Shown here in pieces: positions 28,250 to 36,833 of a stretch of DNA of 64,000 bases; the first letter of the stretch is position 1; each line of letters starts with the position of its first letter. The notes under the pieces are model-generated. The model was not told the DNA's origin. It saw only the letters and a list, made by a program, of their open reading frames with translations, and did no database searches. A program made the position numbers and the translations under genes. Source of the DNA: Paracoccaceae bacterium (GTDB lineage Bacteria; Pseudomonadota; Alphaproteobacteria; Rhodobacterales; Rhodobacteraceae); contig JANSYL010000003.1 in NCBI GenBank assembly GCA_024742455.1, forward strand, positions 186,001-250,000, given 5' to 3'.

Positions 28250-28975
28250 CCCCCGAGCCTTGCGACCTGACGGTCACCCGGCCCGGAACATGCGGGAACC
28301 CCGGGGGGTCCCACACCCCGCGACACCGGCCCGAAAGCCGACCATCCCGGGTTTGCCGACCGCCGGGACAGGCCCGGTTGCCGACAGCCGGACCCCGGCC
28401 CGAAGACCCTGCGTCCGACCGGTGCGGACAAGGCCGAAACCCCGCCACACCCTGACCCTGCCGCGCCGAAACGTGACCGGCCAGTTGCGCCATCCCCCTT
28501 GAAAACAAGGCCGATGATGCGCAGCCCCACCCATCTGATGCCGGCCCGCCCGATCACGCCAGAGGCGCGGTTCGGTCAGACCTGCCAGGCCGGAACCCCG
28601 ATAGCCGTGCCGTCCGGGCGCGTGACCCGTCAGGCCCGGCCCGTCGATCCCGAGGGCCAGTTCTGCCCTGCCCCGGTTGCCCGGAAGCAGTAAGGAAACT
28701 GTCACAAACGCCCCGCCGGGCTGGCAAGAAAATAGCACCGCAGCATCCGCATTTCCTGTGGAGGAAATCGTGGATGGCCCTGTTGGAAACCGCTTGGCGG
28801 CGCGGATTTCACACGCGGGTGCAAGCACTTGAAACCGGCACGCCGGAGGGCACGCCCGAGGGGTGTTTTTCTGCACCTGCAAAGGCAAAAACCGCACGTC
28901 ACACCCCGTACACAGCCCGTACACACCCCGTGCAGACGCGACTCAGGCGGCGGATCGGGCCGCCCGTCCGGCGGA

Positions 28976-29017
28976 TTGACCGGGATCAAGCGGCGCCCCC
29001 GCCGCCCGTGCTATTGT
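28976..29017 (+). promoter_or_regulatory. FNR-like box and class-II promoter upstream of the 90-aa gene
   Basis: TTGACCGGGATCAA (28976-28989) fits the FNR/FnrL dyad TTGA(T/C)-N4-(A/G)TCAA. TATTGT at 29012-29017 is a plausible -10; its centre lies 32 bp from the dyad centre, the spacing of a class-II (-41.5) activated promoter. Confidence 0.65.
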
Positions 29018-29064
29018 AACGGAATTATGACACGCGGCCCGACGGGGCCGGAAAGGGGGACGTC

Positions 29065-29337
29065 ATGATCACGCTCGACGACATGGAGGACATGTGCAGC
29101 CTGACGCGGGAGGAGATCGCCCAGATCGCCGCCCATGACCACGTCACCGAGGCGGTGGCGGTGGCCGGGATCGAACGGCTGATGCATGAACATGGCGGGC
29201 CGCATGAGGTGGAGAACCGGATCTGCGACGACATCCGCGCCGCGCTGCACGCCCATGACCTGGACGAGGCGCGGCGCCTGTTCGCGCTGCTGCGCGGGTT
29301 CCTGGCCGCGCACCCGGAGGCGGTCCGCGGCGGCTGA
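29065..29337 (+). CDS. Hypothetical protein, 90 aa, behind an FNR-like promoter
   Basis: This small acidic, mostly helical protein (MITLDDMEDMCSLTREEIAQIAAHDHVTEAVAVAGIERLMHEHGG...) has several His residues and one early Cys. There is no signal peptide or membrane helix. I do not recognise a characterised family, though similar short proteins occur in Rhodobacteraceae. The upstream FNR-type box suggests induction at low oxygen. GGGGG precedes the ATG by a few bases. The next gene is convergent and also has an FNR-like box. Confidence 0.75.
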   Translation: MITLDDMEDMCSLTREEIAQIAAHDHVTEAVAVAGIERLMHEHGGPHEVENRICDDIRAALHAHDLDEARRLFALLRGFLAAHPEAVRGG

Positions 29338-29357
29338 ACCGCGCGCCGCGCGGACGG

Positions 29358-29546
29358 TCAGCGCAGGTTGCGGATCTGGTTCGTGGCCCAGATGGCGACC
29401 GGAATACCGATCAGCGCGCCCGCCCCGGCGGCGGCAACGATGGGCTGCCAGCCATCCATCCCGGCGGCCAGAACGGCGGTGATCGCCGCACCGGCCAGCG
29501 CGGTGGAGGCCATGACATAGATGAGAAGCGGAAGACCGAGACGCAT
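29358..29546 (-). CDS. Small two-helix membrane protein (62 aa)
   Basis: Almost the whole protein is two hydrophobic helices (LPLLIYVMASTALAGAAITAVLAAG and PIVAAAGAGALIGIPVAIWATN) with a short basic tail. It resembles small Rhodobacteraceae proteins that are sometimes labelled 'CTP synthetase' in databases; nothing in the sequence supports that activity. An FNR-like box lies about 70 bp upstream, so it may respond to oxygen together with the convergent 90-aa gene. Confidence 0.7.
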   Translation of the reverse strand: MRLGLPLLIYVMASTALAGAAITAVLAAGMDGWQPIVAAAGAGALIGIPVAIWATNQIRNLR

Positions 29547-29580
29547 GGGGAAACCCTCGTGTGGTGGTTGTGCGGGAGGG

Positions 29581-29622
29581 GGTCTAGCGCGCGGCGGGGG
29601 AGGGGGCGTTGATTTGGGTCAA
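29581..29622 (-). promoter_or_regulatory. FNR-like box and promoter of the 62-aa gene
   Basis: TTGATTTGGGTCAA (29609-29622) matches the FNR dyad. On the minus strand TAGACC (29586-29581) lies 32 bp from the dyad centre, again the class-II spacing. Confidence 0.6.
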
Positions 29623-29632
29623 GGTGGGGGAG

Positions 29633-29714
29633 GGGTGATCAGGATTGAGCAGATGGGGCAAGCATCTGGAATCGTTCGGGAAAGCGGACCCTGTTAGGGA
29701 TTGGGCAAGAGTTT
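29633..29714 (+). repeat. Dispersed repeat A, copy 2
   Basis: The head reads GGGTGATCAGGATTGAGC; CTGT follows after exactly 44 bases, then the tail with GGGCAAG. It aligns without gaps to the copies at 11106 and 49809. Confidence 0.75.
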
Positions 29715-29881
29715 CAGGCCGGGGAGGCGCCGGTCCTGTCCGTGACGCGGGGCGGTTCGGGGCGTCTGCGATAGGGCTGGCGGACGCGGGTGACGCCCGG
29801 GTTGGTGGGGCGGAGGGGGGATGGGCCGTTGGCGTCCCCGCATTGGGATGGGCGGTATGTGGCGGGGATGGGGTTGGGGTT

Positions 29882-29953
29882 GTAGGGTGGGGTTTTACCC
29901 CACCGATGGTGCGCGTGGCGGGCCGGGGATGGTGGGGTGGAACATCACCCTAC
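29882..29953 (+). repeat. Palindromic repeat B, copy 1
   Basis: A 72-bp element opens with GTAGGGTGGGG and closes with CACCCTAC, giving long terminal inverted repeats. GGTTTTACC forms an internal hairpin. The layout matches the element at 55762-55815. Confidence 0.65.
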
Positions 29954-29959
29954 GGATTT

Positions 29960-30886
29960 CTAGTCCTGTTCTGTTAACCCAACACGAGGTGCAAGCGCTT
30001 CGAATATGGACAAATACAAATACTGGAACCGCATGAGGTCATCCGTGACTGTCGTGATTAGAGGCATTACTGTGCTGGTATCAATGAAGCTGATAACTGC
30101 AGAGAAGCGACCAAGTGCTTTCTGCTCTGCTCTGTAGGCATCAACATCATCAAAGCGTTGATTCTTCATGGCGTCCCAGATTTTCTCTTCTAGTTCGTGA
30201 AATCTTTGAGTCTCCGCTTCACTCATCACGGAAGGCGGAACATATGGTGGAACTCGATGAACAAATCTGTTTCGAAGGTCGTCTTTGATCCGGAAAAACC
30301 ACGCGTCATTTTCCTCAAACAACTCCTCAATACTATCAAATCCAATCTTTTTTCGGAAGTTCTTTTGAAGGATGTCAGCGTTCCGTTCCGCTAGTCCAAG
30401 TGAAGCATCTGATAACCGAACCAGCGAGATAGCTATGGCATCCAGCGCGCCGACCATGTGAACATAAAATAGGAGCAGGCAATCGCTTACCTCTCGCACC
30501 TCCTCTTGGTTCAATGGTTCGGTTCGATCATGAGACACGATATGGGAAAAAGTAGCGGCAGTTCTGAAAAGGGACGAAATCCGACGGCCGGCACCAAACT
30601 GCAGGATTTGATGAATCTCTTGATGTTCGACTAGGTTGATCGAATATGAAATTGATGTGAAGAAGTCTTGAAGGGCTGACAAATAGTTGTCGAATTGGAT
30701 TTGAGCTTTGCGGCGGTCAGGCTCTTCGAACTCGTACCTGAAAAATTCCCAAAGGTTGTTCCTTTCAAGGTTTTCCCAAAGCAGTTCTTTCGCGCTATAC
30801 CTTGCGGCAGCCCTCCGGTTCTCAGCGAGCCTTATACGTTCGTATCGGTCCATAAATCTCAGGATTCCTACCTTGGCCGATTGCAA
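29960..30886 (-). CDS. Orphan AT-rich gene with a HEPN-like motif
   Basis: This 308-residue protein is encoded by DNA much richer in A and T than everything around it. It is mostly helical, begins with a basic segment (MDRYERIRLAENRRAAARYSAKELLWENL) and contains DDLRNRFVHRVPP around residue 210, an R-x4-H motif in a helix end that resembles the active site of HEPN ribonucleases (for example the Cthe_2314 type). There is no signal peptide. The start may be 30886 or the ATG at 30853. No partner nucleotidyltransferase is adjacent. Base composition indicates horizontal transfer. A role in stress or phage response is only a guess from the motif. Confidence 0.7.
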   Translation of the reverse strand: MQSAKVGILRFMDRYERIRLAENRRAAARYSAKELLWENLERNNLWEFFRYEFEEPDRRKAQIQFDNYLSALQDFFTSISYSINLVEHQEIHQILQFGAGRRISSLFRTAATFSHIVSHDRTEPLNQEEVREVSDCLLLFYVHMVGALDAIAISLVRLSDASLGLAERNADILQKNFRKKIGFDSIEELFEENDAWFFRIKDDLRNRFVHRVPPYVPPSVMSEAETQRFHELEEKIWDAMKNQRFDDVDAYRAEQKALGRFSAVISFIDTSTVMPLITTVTDDLMRFQYLYLSIFEALAPRVGLTEQD

Positions 30887-30917
30887 TGCCTAGCTTTGGT
30901 AGTTTTCAGCGCCCAGC

Positions 30918-32717
30918 TTACCCATCCATCTTGAGCGCTGAGATGAACGCGCTCTGGGGAATTTCGACCTTCCCGAACTGGCGCATCTTCTTCTTCCCGG
31001 CCTTCTGCTTTTCCAGCAGCTTCCGCTTTCGCGTCGCGTCGCCGCCGTAGCATTTGGCCGTCACGTCCTTGCGGAGCGCCGCCAGTGTCTCGCGCGCGAT
31101 GATGCGGCCGCCGATGGCCGCCTGGATCGGGATTTTGAACATGTGGCGGGGGATCAGTTCCTTGAGCTTTTCGCACATGGCGCGGCCGCGTGCCTCGGCC
31201 CGGTCGCGGTGGACCATGGTGGACAGGGCATCGACGGGTTCGTCATTGACGAGGATCTGCATCTTGACGAGGTGGTCCTGCCGGTAGCCGATCATCTGAT
31301 AGTCGAAGCTGGCATAGCCCTTGGTCACCGATTTCAGCCGGTCGTAGAAATCGAACACCACCTCGTTCAGGGGCAGGTCATAGACCACCATAGCGCGGGA
31401 CCCGGCATAGGTCAGGTCAAGCTGGATGCCGCGCCGGTCCTGGCAGAGTTTCAGGACGTCGCCGAGGTATTCGTCGGGCACCAGGATCGTGGCCTTGATG
31501 CGCGGTTCCTCAAGATGGTCGACATGGGTGAGGTCGGGCATGTCGGCGGGGTTGTGAAGCTCGATCATGGACCCGTCGCGCATGTAGATGTGGTAGATCA
31601 CGGAAGGCGCGGTGGTGATCAGGTCGATATCGTATTCGCGTTCGAGACGGTCGCGGATGACCTCGAGATGCAGAAGCCCGAGAAAGCCGCAGCGGAAGCC
31701 GAAGCCGAGCGCGGCGGAGGTTTCCATTTCGGACGTGAAGGAGGCGTCGTTGAGCGCCAGTTTCTCGATCGCGTCGCGCATGTCTTCGAAATCGTTCGCG
31801 TCGACCGGGAAGAGGCCGCAGAACACCACCGGCTGCGAGGGTTTGAAGCCCGGCAGGGGGGTGGCGGTCGGTTTCTTCTCATGGGTGATCGTGTCGCCCA
31901 CGCGGGTGTCGCGGACCTGCTTGATGGAAGCGGTGAGAAAGCCCATTTCGCCGGGGCCCAGTTCGGCGATGTCCTTCATCTTGGGGGTGAAGACGCCCAG
32001 CCGGTCGATGCCGTAGGTGCCGCCCGTCTTCATCATGCGGATCCTGTCGCCCTTCCTGATCACCCCGTCGATGACGCGGATCAGGACGACGACGCCGAGA
32101 TAGGGGTCGTAATAGCTGTCGACCAGCATGGCCTTGAGGGGGGCGTCGCGGTCGCCCTTGGGGGCAGGCAGGCGGGTGACGATGGCCTCGAGCACGTCGG
32201 GGATGCCGAGGCCGGTCTTGGCCGAGATCTCGACCGCGTCCGAGGCGTCGATGCCGATCACGTCCTCGATCTGTTCGCGCACCCGTGCCGGTTCGGCGGC
32301 GGGCAGGTCGATCTTGTTGAGGACGGGGACGATTTCATGGTCGGCATCGATGGCCTGGTAGACATTGGCCAGCGTTTGCGCCTCGACCCCCTGGGAGGCG
32401 TCGACGACCAGAAGCGAGCCTTCGACGGCCTGCATGGACCGGCTGACCTCATAGGCGAAATCGACATGGCCGGGGGTGTCGATGAGGTTGAGGATATAGG
32501 TATGGCCGTCGCGGGCGGGGTATTCGATGCGGACCGTGTTGGCCTTGATGGTGATCCCCCGCTCCCGCTCGATATCCATCGCGTCGAGGATCTGGTCCTG
32601 CATGTCGCGTTCGGCCACGGTGCCGGTCAGCTGGATCAGCCGGTCGGCCAGCGTGGATTTCCCATGGTCGATATGGGCCACGATGGAGAAATTGCGGATG
32701 CGGGACAGCTCGGTCAT
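30918..32717 (-). CDS. lepA: Translation elongation factor 4 (LepA)
   Basis: At 599 residues it has exactly the usual length of the family. GTPase motifs are AHIDHGKST (G1), DTPGHVDF (G3) and NKID (G4). The LepA-specific C-terminal domain ends with [19 protein letters not shown]...[11 protein letters not shown]. LepA acts on the ribosome in back-translocation and 30S maturation. The ATG at 32717 starts [15 protein letters not shown]; the nine-residue in-frame extension upstream is not conserved-looking. It is divergent from an Ala-rich hypothetical gene. Confidence 0.97.
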   Translation of the reverse strand: MTELSRIRNFSIVAHIDHGKSTLADRLIQLTGTVAERDMQDQILDAMDIERERGITIKANTVRIEYPARDGHTYILNLIDTPGHVDFAYEVSRSMQAVEGSLLVVDASQGVEAQTLANVYQAIDADHEIVPVLNKIDLPAAEPARVREQIEDVIGIDASDAVEISAKTGLGIPDVLEAIVTRLPAPKGDRDAPLKAMLVDSYYDPYLGVVVLIRVIDGVIRKGDRIRMMKTGGTYGIDRLGVFTPKMKDIAELGPGEMGFLTASIKQVRDTRVGDTITHEKKPTATPLPGFKPSQPVVFCGLFPVDANDFEDMRDAIEKLALNDASFTSEMETSAALGFGFRCGFLGLLHLEVIRDRLEREYDIDLITTAPSVIYHIYMRDGSMIELHNPADMPDLTHVDHLEEPRIKATILVPDEYLGDVLKLCQDRRGIQLDLTYAGSRAMVVYDLPLNEVVFDFYDRLKSVTKGYASFDYQMIGYRQDHLVKMQILVNDEPVDALSTMVHRDRAEARGRAMCEKLKELIPRHMFKIPIQAAIGGRIIARETLAALRKDVTAKCYGGDATRKRKLLEKQKAGKKKMRQFGKVEIPQSAFISALKMDG

Positions 32718-32821
32718 TCGGCGCTCATCATCTTGTCGTTGCAAGCGATGTAGCGGAGGGGCGGGGGGTAGGAAAGGCTTTCCAGCCCTCGGGCGGCTCG
32801 CTAGCGTTTCGGCGGGGATGA

Positions 32822-33892
32822 TTGGACGGTGTGGCCGTGGCGATTGAGACGGAAGAGCAGTTCAGGGCCTGGCTGGAGGAGCAGAGCCAGCAGACCTGCA
32901 TCTGGATCGCGTTCCGCGCGGCGATGCGGGTTGTGCCGTTTGTGACGCGGGTCGAAACGCGGGATGCGGCGACGGACCGTCTTGCCCTGATGACGTTGCG
33001 TGCGATGCTGATTGTGGGGGTCGCGGGCAACAGACCGTCTCCCGAGATCAGAACCGTCGCCGCAACCTTTGCCGTCCCCGACGCCGACGCTGCCCGCGCC
33101 GCCAACGCCGCCCGCGCCGCCGTTGCCGCCCGCGTCGCCGTTGCCACCTTCAGCGCCGACGCCGCCACGTTCGCCACTTTCGCCGTCCGCGCCGCCAACG
33201 ACGCCACTTTCGCCGTCCATCGTGATGCGGATCGTGGTGCAGACTTGTTGCCACACCTCGCCATTCCGCTGCCTGCGGATTTCCAATCCGCAATCGACGA
33301 GTGGTCCGCAGGGCGCATCGACCTGCTGACCTTGGGCGGTCCGTGGCGGTTCTGGGGCGACTGGTATGCTCGCGCGATGGCGGGGGATCATTTGCCGTGG
33401 GACCTGCAGGAGCAGATCGCCCTGAAAATCCCGGACGAGATTTGGGAGGCCGGGCCGGAGGCGGTGGCGGCGGAGATTGAGCGGATCGAGGCGGCGTTCG
33501 AGCTTCGCTCGCGCATTGCAGATTTCGAGGCTGATCAGGCGACCGTTGAGGAGAAGCGTCTCGGCATCGGTGGCAACAACCCACCAAAGGAAATTGATGA
33601 CCCTGAGACCGCCGCTCAGGTCATCGTGCTTTGGGAAAGCATCGCAGGCCTCAAGGAAGAAGTTGCCGCGGTCGAACCGGACGCGGAGCGGGTGGCCACC
33701 CTGATCGAGCGCCTTGGCACTGCTTTGAAGGCAGTCATTGCATGGTGCGGACGCAAAGGCGATTTGATGGTCGATACGACGATCAAATGGGGCATTCCCG
33801 CCGTTGGGGGCGGCTATTTCCTTGTGAATCGCGCGAAAGCAGAGGCCGTTCTGAAAGCGGCGCAGCAATGGCTGCCATTCCTCGCGCCTTAG
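32822..33892 (+). CDS. Conserved hypothetical protein with Ala-rich helical segment
   Basis: This 356-residue protein comes from a TTG start at 32822; GTG at 32831 or 32837 is also possible. Residues about 85-135 are a low-complexity Ala-rich helix built from AAR/AAN/AAV units. Then come [38 protein letters not shown] and the short motif GIGGNNPP, a combination I have seen in alphaproteobacterial hypotheticals. The C-terminus ([19 protein letters not shown]) may be a membrane-inserting helix. The function is unknown. It is divergent from lepA. Confidence 0.7.
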   Translation: MDGVAVAIETEEQFRAWLEEQSQQTCIWIAFRAAMRVVPFVTRVETRDAATDRLALMTLRAMLIVGVAGNRPSPEIRTVAATFAVPDADAARAANAARAAVAARVAVATFSADAATFATFAVRAANDATFAVHRDADRGADLLPHLAIPLPADFQSAIDEWSAGRIDLLTLGGPWRFWGDWYARAMAGDHLPWDLQEQIALKIPDEIWEAGPEAVAAEIERIEAAFELRSRIADFEADQATVEEKRLGIGGNNPPKEIDDPETAAQVIVLWESIAGLKEEVAAVEPDAERVATLIERLGTALKAVIAWCGRKGDLMVDTTIKWGIPAVGGGYFLVNRAKAEAVLKAAQQWLPFLAP

Positions 33893-34157
33893 GGATTTCG
33901 CACCCCAGCGCGTTAACAGCGGCAAAGCCGCCGCGCCATCGCCGGGCCGCCCCCCCGGCACGGCGATTTGGTTGGGCTTGGTGCGCCGCTCATCCGATGC
34001 AATGATTTGGCCATGATAAACCGCGCAGACCTGCGGTTGGGTCGCCGCACCGCGGCCCGTCGACGGCGCCCATAAAGTGCGCAAAAGACAGGTCAGGCCG
34101 CGCCACCCCACGGGCAGGCGCGCGCCCTGCTTTCGTTCCGGCGATTGGACCGATGCC
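33893..34157. other. Intergenic region, possible hairpin only
   Basis: This 265-bp gap lies between convergent genes. ATCGCC (33938-33943) and GGCGAT (33962-33967) flank GCCGGG/CCCGGC arms, so alternative stem-loops are possible, but there is no U-tract. Nothing else is recognisable. Confidence 0.4.
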
Positions 34158-34688
34158 TTACTCCGCCACCGGCGCTTCCGACGAGAACCCCGGGATCCGC
34201 CGGCCCGAGGCGCCGTCATCCTCGAGCTCCACCCAGTTGTCATAGGCGGCCGCGAGGAAGCCGGGGATGTCGGCCTCCCAGTCCTCGACCACGCCGGTGG
34301 TGATGTTGAGGTAGAGCACGTCATCGACAATGCGCCACAGATGCGGGTTGGCGGGGACCTTGCCGTTGACCGCCACGCCATAGGCGCAGTGCCCGTCGAA
34401 GGCGGGGGCGTAAAAGGCCGGGTCGGTCAGGAAGAGGTCGCGGTTTTCCTCACTCGCGAAGGCGAAGGTCGCGCCATTATAGTCCGCCGTGATGTCGGCG
34501 CGGCCGGGCACCGCCTGTGGCTGCGGCTGACCCACCGGGGCCTGGTCCAGCGACCGGTAGGCCACGACATCATAGCCCGACACGGCGAAACCGGTGCGGT
34601 CGACATATTGTTCACCCGCGAATGCGGGGGCGGCCAGGGCCAGGGTGATCGCGGTGGCAAGGATCAGGGGCAGGCGAGGCATGGGCAT
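34158..34688 (-). CDS. Secreted YHS-domain protein
   Basis: This 176-residue protein has a Sec signal peptide (RLPLILATAITLALAAPAFA) cleaved near residue 25. The mature protein has a YHS-type domain: FAVSGYDVVAYRSL, YNGATFAFASEENRDLFLTDPAFYAPAFDGHCAYGVAVNGKV and NPHLWRIVDDVLYLN. YHS domains are small metal-associated modules; the periplasmic group is often linked to metal handling, but the ligand here is unproven. The start is at 34688 or the ATG six bases later. It is 90 bp downstream of the lrp-type regulator. Confidence 0.85.
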   Translation of the reverse strand: MPMPRLPLILATAITLALAAPAFAGEQYVDRTGFAVSGYDVVAYRSLDQAPVGQPQPQAVPGRADITADYNGATFAFASEENRDLFLTDPAFYAPAFDGHCAYGVAVNGKVPANPHLWRIVDDVLYLNITTGVVEDWEADIPGFLAAAYDNWVELEDDGASGRRIPGFSSEAPVAE

Positions 34689-34778
34689 GTCCTATCACGT
34701 GATGTGCTGCCCGGACCCTGCGCCAGAACCGGCGGTTTGCCTATCCCGCCTCCCGACGATGTGAGGGGGCGTGAGGGG

Positions 34779-35240
34779 TCATGCATCGGGCAGGGGCAGC
34801 GCCTCGCGCGTGACCATCTGGCGGAGCGAAAAGCTGGACCGGGTCGCGCGGATGCCGGGAACGTGGACAAGGTGATCTTCGAGAAACCGGTCGAAGGCGC
34901 GCAGGTCGCTGGCCACGACCTTGAGCAGGATGTCGCGCGTGCCGGTCATCAGGTGGCATTCCACGACCTCGTCGAAGCGGCGGATCGCGGTTTCGAAATT
35001 CCTGAGCGTGTCGTGGGACTGGCGTTCAAGTTCCACAAAGATGAAGACGGTCAGCGGCAGGCCCAGCTTGGTCTGATCGACGCGGGCGGTGTAGCCGGTG
35101 ATCACGCCCTCGGCTTCGAGCCGCGCCAGCCGCCGGGCGCAGGGGGTGGGGGTCAGGCCGACCTTTTCGGCCAGGTCGGTAACCGGGAGTCGCCCATCGG
35201 CCTGAAGCAGGGTGATGATCTGGCGGTCGATGCGATCCAT
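34779..35240 (-). CDS. Lrp/AsnC family transcriptional regulator
   Basis: This 153-residue regulator has an N-terminal winged helix-turn-helix (MDRIDRQIITLLQADGRLPVTDLAEKVGLTPTPCARRLARLEAEGVI) followed by the RAM ligand-binding domain (VECHLMTGTRDILLKVVASDLRAFDRFLEDHL). GAGAGGA sits seven bases before the ATG at 35240. It is divergent from a leucine dehydrogenase gene, with 135 bp between starts, so regulation of that gene in response to a branched-chain amino acid is the simplest reading. The ligand is inferred, not shown. Confidence 0.93.
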   Translation of the reverse strand: MDRIDRQIITLLQADGRLPVTDLAEKVGLTPTPCARRLARLEAEGVITGYTARVDQTKLGLPLTVFIFVELERQSHDTLRNFETAIRRFDEVVECHLMTGTRDILLKVVASDLRAFDRFLEDHLVHVPGIRATRSSFSLRQMVTREALPLPDA

Positions 35241-35375
35241 GGGGAAATCCTCTCTCATATTGGCCAAGGTTAGGGGAAACCTGCGTTCCACGCGAGGGTG
35301 GGCGGCAGGATTTGGTGAAACGCCCCACGCCAGTCGGGCTAGGCTGGGGGAAGCCAACCCAGGGAGATGCGCGCC

Positions 35376-36428
35376 ATGAAGATCACCGAACTGTCCCATC
35401 CGACCCACGAAACCGTGTTGCGGGTCGAAGACGCGGGCGCGGGCCTGACCGGGTTCATCGCGCTGCATTCGACGGCGCGGGGGCCCGCCGCGGGGGGGCT
35501 GCGGATGCGGCCCTATGACAGCGAGGCGGCGGCGCTGGAGGATGTGCTGCGGCTGAGCCGGGGGATGAGTTTCAAGAACGCCGCCGCCGATCTGCCGCTG
35601 GGCGGGGGCAAGGCGGTCATCATCGGGGACCCCGCCGCGAAAACCCAGGCGCAGCTGCGCGCCATGGGCCGGGCCATCGAGACACTGAAGGGCCGGTACT
35701 GGACCGCCGAGGATATGGGGATGTCGCCCGCCGACATGGCCGTTCTGGCGACCGAAACCGGGTTCGTGGCGGGGCTGGACCGGGGGCGCCATGCCTCGGG
35801 CGATCCGTCGCCGGTGACGGCGCGGGGGATATTTTACGCGATGCGCCGGGTGGCCGCGCATCTGTGGGGCAGCCCCGATCTTGCGGGGCGGCATGTGGCC
35901 ATCCAGGGGGTTGGGCATGTGGGCTGGCACCTGGCGAAATACCTGCGCGCGGCGGGGGCCGAGCTGAGCGTGGCCGACCGGGATGCCGATCTTGCGGCGC
36001 GGGCCGCGCAGAGCTTTGGCGCGGCGGTGGTGGAGGCCGGGGATATCCTGCAGGCCGAGGCCGATATCCTTGCGCCCAGTGCCATCGGCGGCGTGCTGAA
36101 CGCAGGCACGATCCCCGCGCTCAGGGTGCGCGCGGTCTGCGGCGGGGCCAACAACCAGCTGGCCGGGGATGACGATGGCGATGCGCTGGCGGCGCGCGGC
36201 ATCCTTTATGCGCCCGATTACGTGGTCAATGCGGGCGGGATCGTGAATGTCGCCACCGAGATACTGCGCGTCACCGACCGCGCCCGGTTCGTCGATGACA
36301 AGCTGGCCGCGCTGGGCGCCAGCCTCGACGCGATCCTGGACGAGGCGGCGGCGACCGGCACCGGACCGCACCGGGTGGCTGACAGGGTGAATGCCGCCCG
36401 GCTGACGCCCGGATCGCGCGCCGCCTGA
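35376..36428 (+). CDS. Leucine dehydrogenase-type Glu/Leu/Phe/Val dehydrogenase
   Basis: This 350-residue amino acid dehydrogenase has GPAAGGLRM (substrate pocket), LPLGGGKAVI with the catalytic Lys, TAEDMGMSPADM and the Rossmann motif VAIQGVGHVGWHLAKYL. The shorter length and GGGK motif fit leucine/phenylalanine dehydrogenases rather than glutamate dehydrogenase. It deaminates a branched-chain amino acid with NAD. The ATG at 35376 has GGGAG nine bases upstream; 35367 is an alternative. It is divergent from the Lrp-type regulator, which supports amino-acid-responsive control. Confidence 0.9.
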   Translation: MKITELSHPTHETVLRVEDAGAGLTGFIALHSTARGPAAGGLRMRPYDSEAAALEDVLRLSRGMSFKNAAADLPLGGGKAVIIGDPAAKTQAQLRAMGRAIETLKGRYWTAEDMGMSPADMAVLATETGFVAGLDRGRHASGDPSPVTARGIFYAMRRVAAHLWGSPDLAGRHVAIQGVGHVGWHLAKYLRAAGAELSVADRDADLAARAAQSFGAAVVEAGDILQAEADILAPSAIGGVLNAGTIPALRVRAVCGGANNQLAGDDDGDALAARGILYAPDYVVNAGGIVNVATEILRVTDRARFVDDKLAALGASLDAILDEAAATGTGPHRVADRVNAARLTPGSRAA

Positions 36429-36526
36429 GCGGAAAGATTGATCAAGGCGGCACTTTCTGGCATATCTGGTGCGTGGAACCGGGGCGACAGATCCCGGTCC
36501 GCGCAAGGCAGACCAGGCAGTGTGAC

Positions 36527-36826
36527 ATGAAAGCGATTTTCCTTTGGGCCGTGATGTTCGTCATGGTCGCCTATCCTGCGCAGTCCAACCCCATCGAACG
36601 GGCCTGTTTGCAGTCGGACCGGGCCGCGGCCACCCGCAGCCTGTGCAACTGCATCGGCCAGGTGGCGGACCGGACGCTGACGCAGGCCCAGATGCGCGAG
36701 GGGGCGCGGTTTTTCACCGATCCGCAGCGCGCGCAGGATGTGCGGATGTCGAACCGGCGCAGCGACGAACGCATGTGGGATGCATGGCGTGCCTTCGGCG
36801 AACGGGCCGAGGCGACATGCGGTTGA
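36527..36826 (+). CDS. Small secreted hypothetical protein (99 aa)
   Basis: A signal peptide (MKAIFLWAVMFVMVAYPAQS) is followed by a short mature protein with four Cys residues (ERACLQSD, RSLCNCIGQ, EATCG), probably two disulfides. Similar short secreted proteins occur in Rhodobacteraceae; no function is known. The gene ends seven bases before the cobB start, suggesting one transcript. Confidence 0.75.
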   Translation: MKAIFLWAVMFVMVAYPAQSNPIERACLQSDRAAATRSLCNCIGQVADRTLTQAQMREGARFFTDPQRAQDVRMSNRRSDERMWDAWRAFGERAEATCG

Positions 36827-36833
36827 GCAGCGC

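Larger units (their letters stand above)
27979..29064. other. 1.1-kb non-coding region with structured elements
   Basis: I find no ORF here that looks like a real protein: the frames are rich in Pro, Arg and Gly and match nothing I recognise. The region holds, in order, an imperfect 24-bp palindrome with a promoter (28021-28067), an intrinsic terminator (28112-28150), a long inverted repeat (28186-28249), a very GC-rich stretch with a short imperfect tandem duplication (28347-28398), and an FNR-like promoter (28976-29017). Parts between about 28250 and 28900 hold nothing I can interpret. Confidence 0.6.
29547..29959. other. G-rich intergenic region with FNR-like box and two repeats
   Basis: These 413 bp between two minus-strand genes are strongly G-rich on the plus strand. 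They contain an FNR-like promoter (29581-29622), repeat A copy 2 (29633-29714) and repeat B copy 1 (29882-29953). The ORFs here look non-coding (Gly/Arg/Trp runs). Confidence 0.65.

Noticed and set aside
28347-28398. Imperfect 26-bp tandem duplication in GC-rich DNA
   Set aside because: Only two diverged units and low complexity; not enough to call a repeat element.
28561-28620. Sequence faintly like an SRP RNA apical loop (GGTCAGACC...CCGGAA)
   Set aside because: The conserved SRP core (GGAAGCAGCC-type segment) and closing helices are missing.
28274-28924. A 216-codon minus-strand frame in the non-coding region
   Set aside because: The composition (Gly, Arg, Pro runs), lack of a ribosome-binding site and overlap with other equally poor frames argue against a gene.
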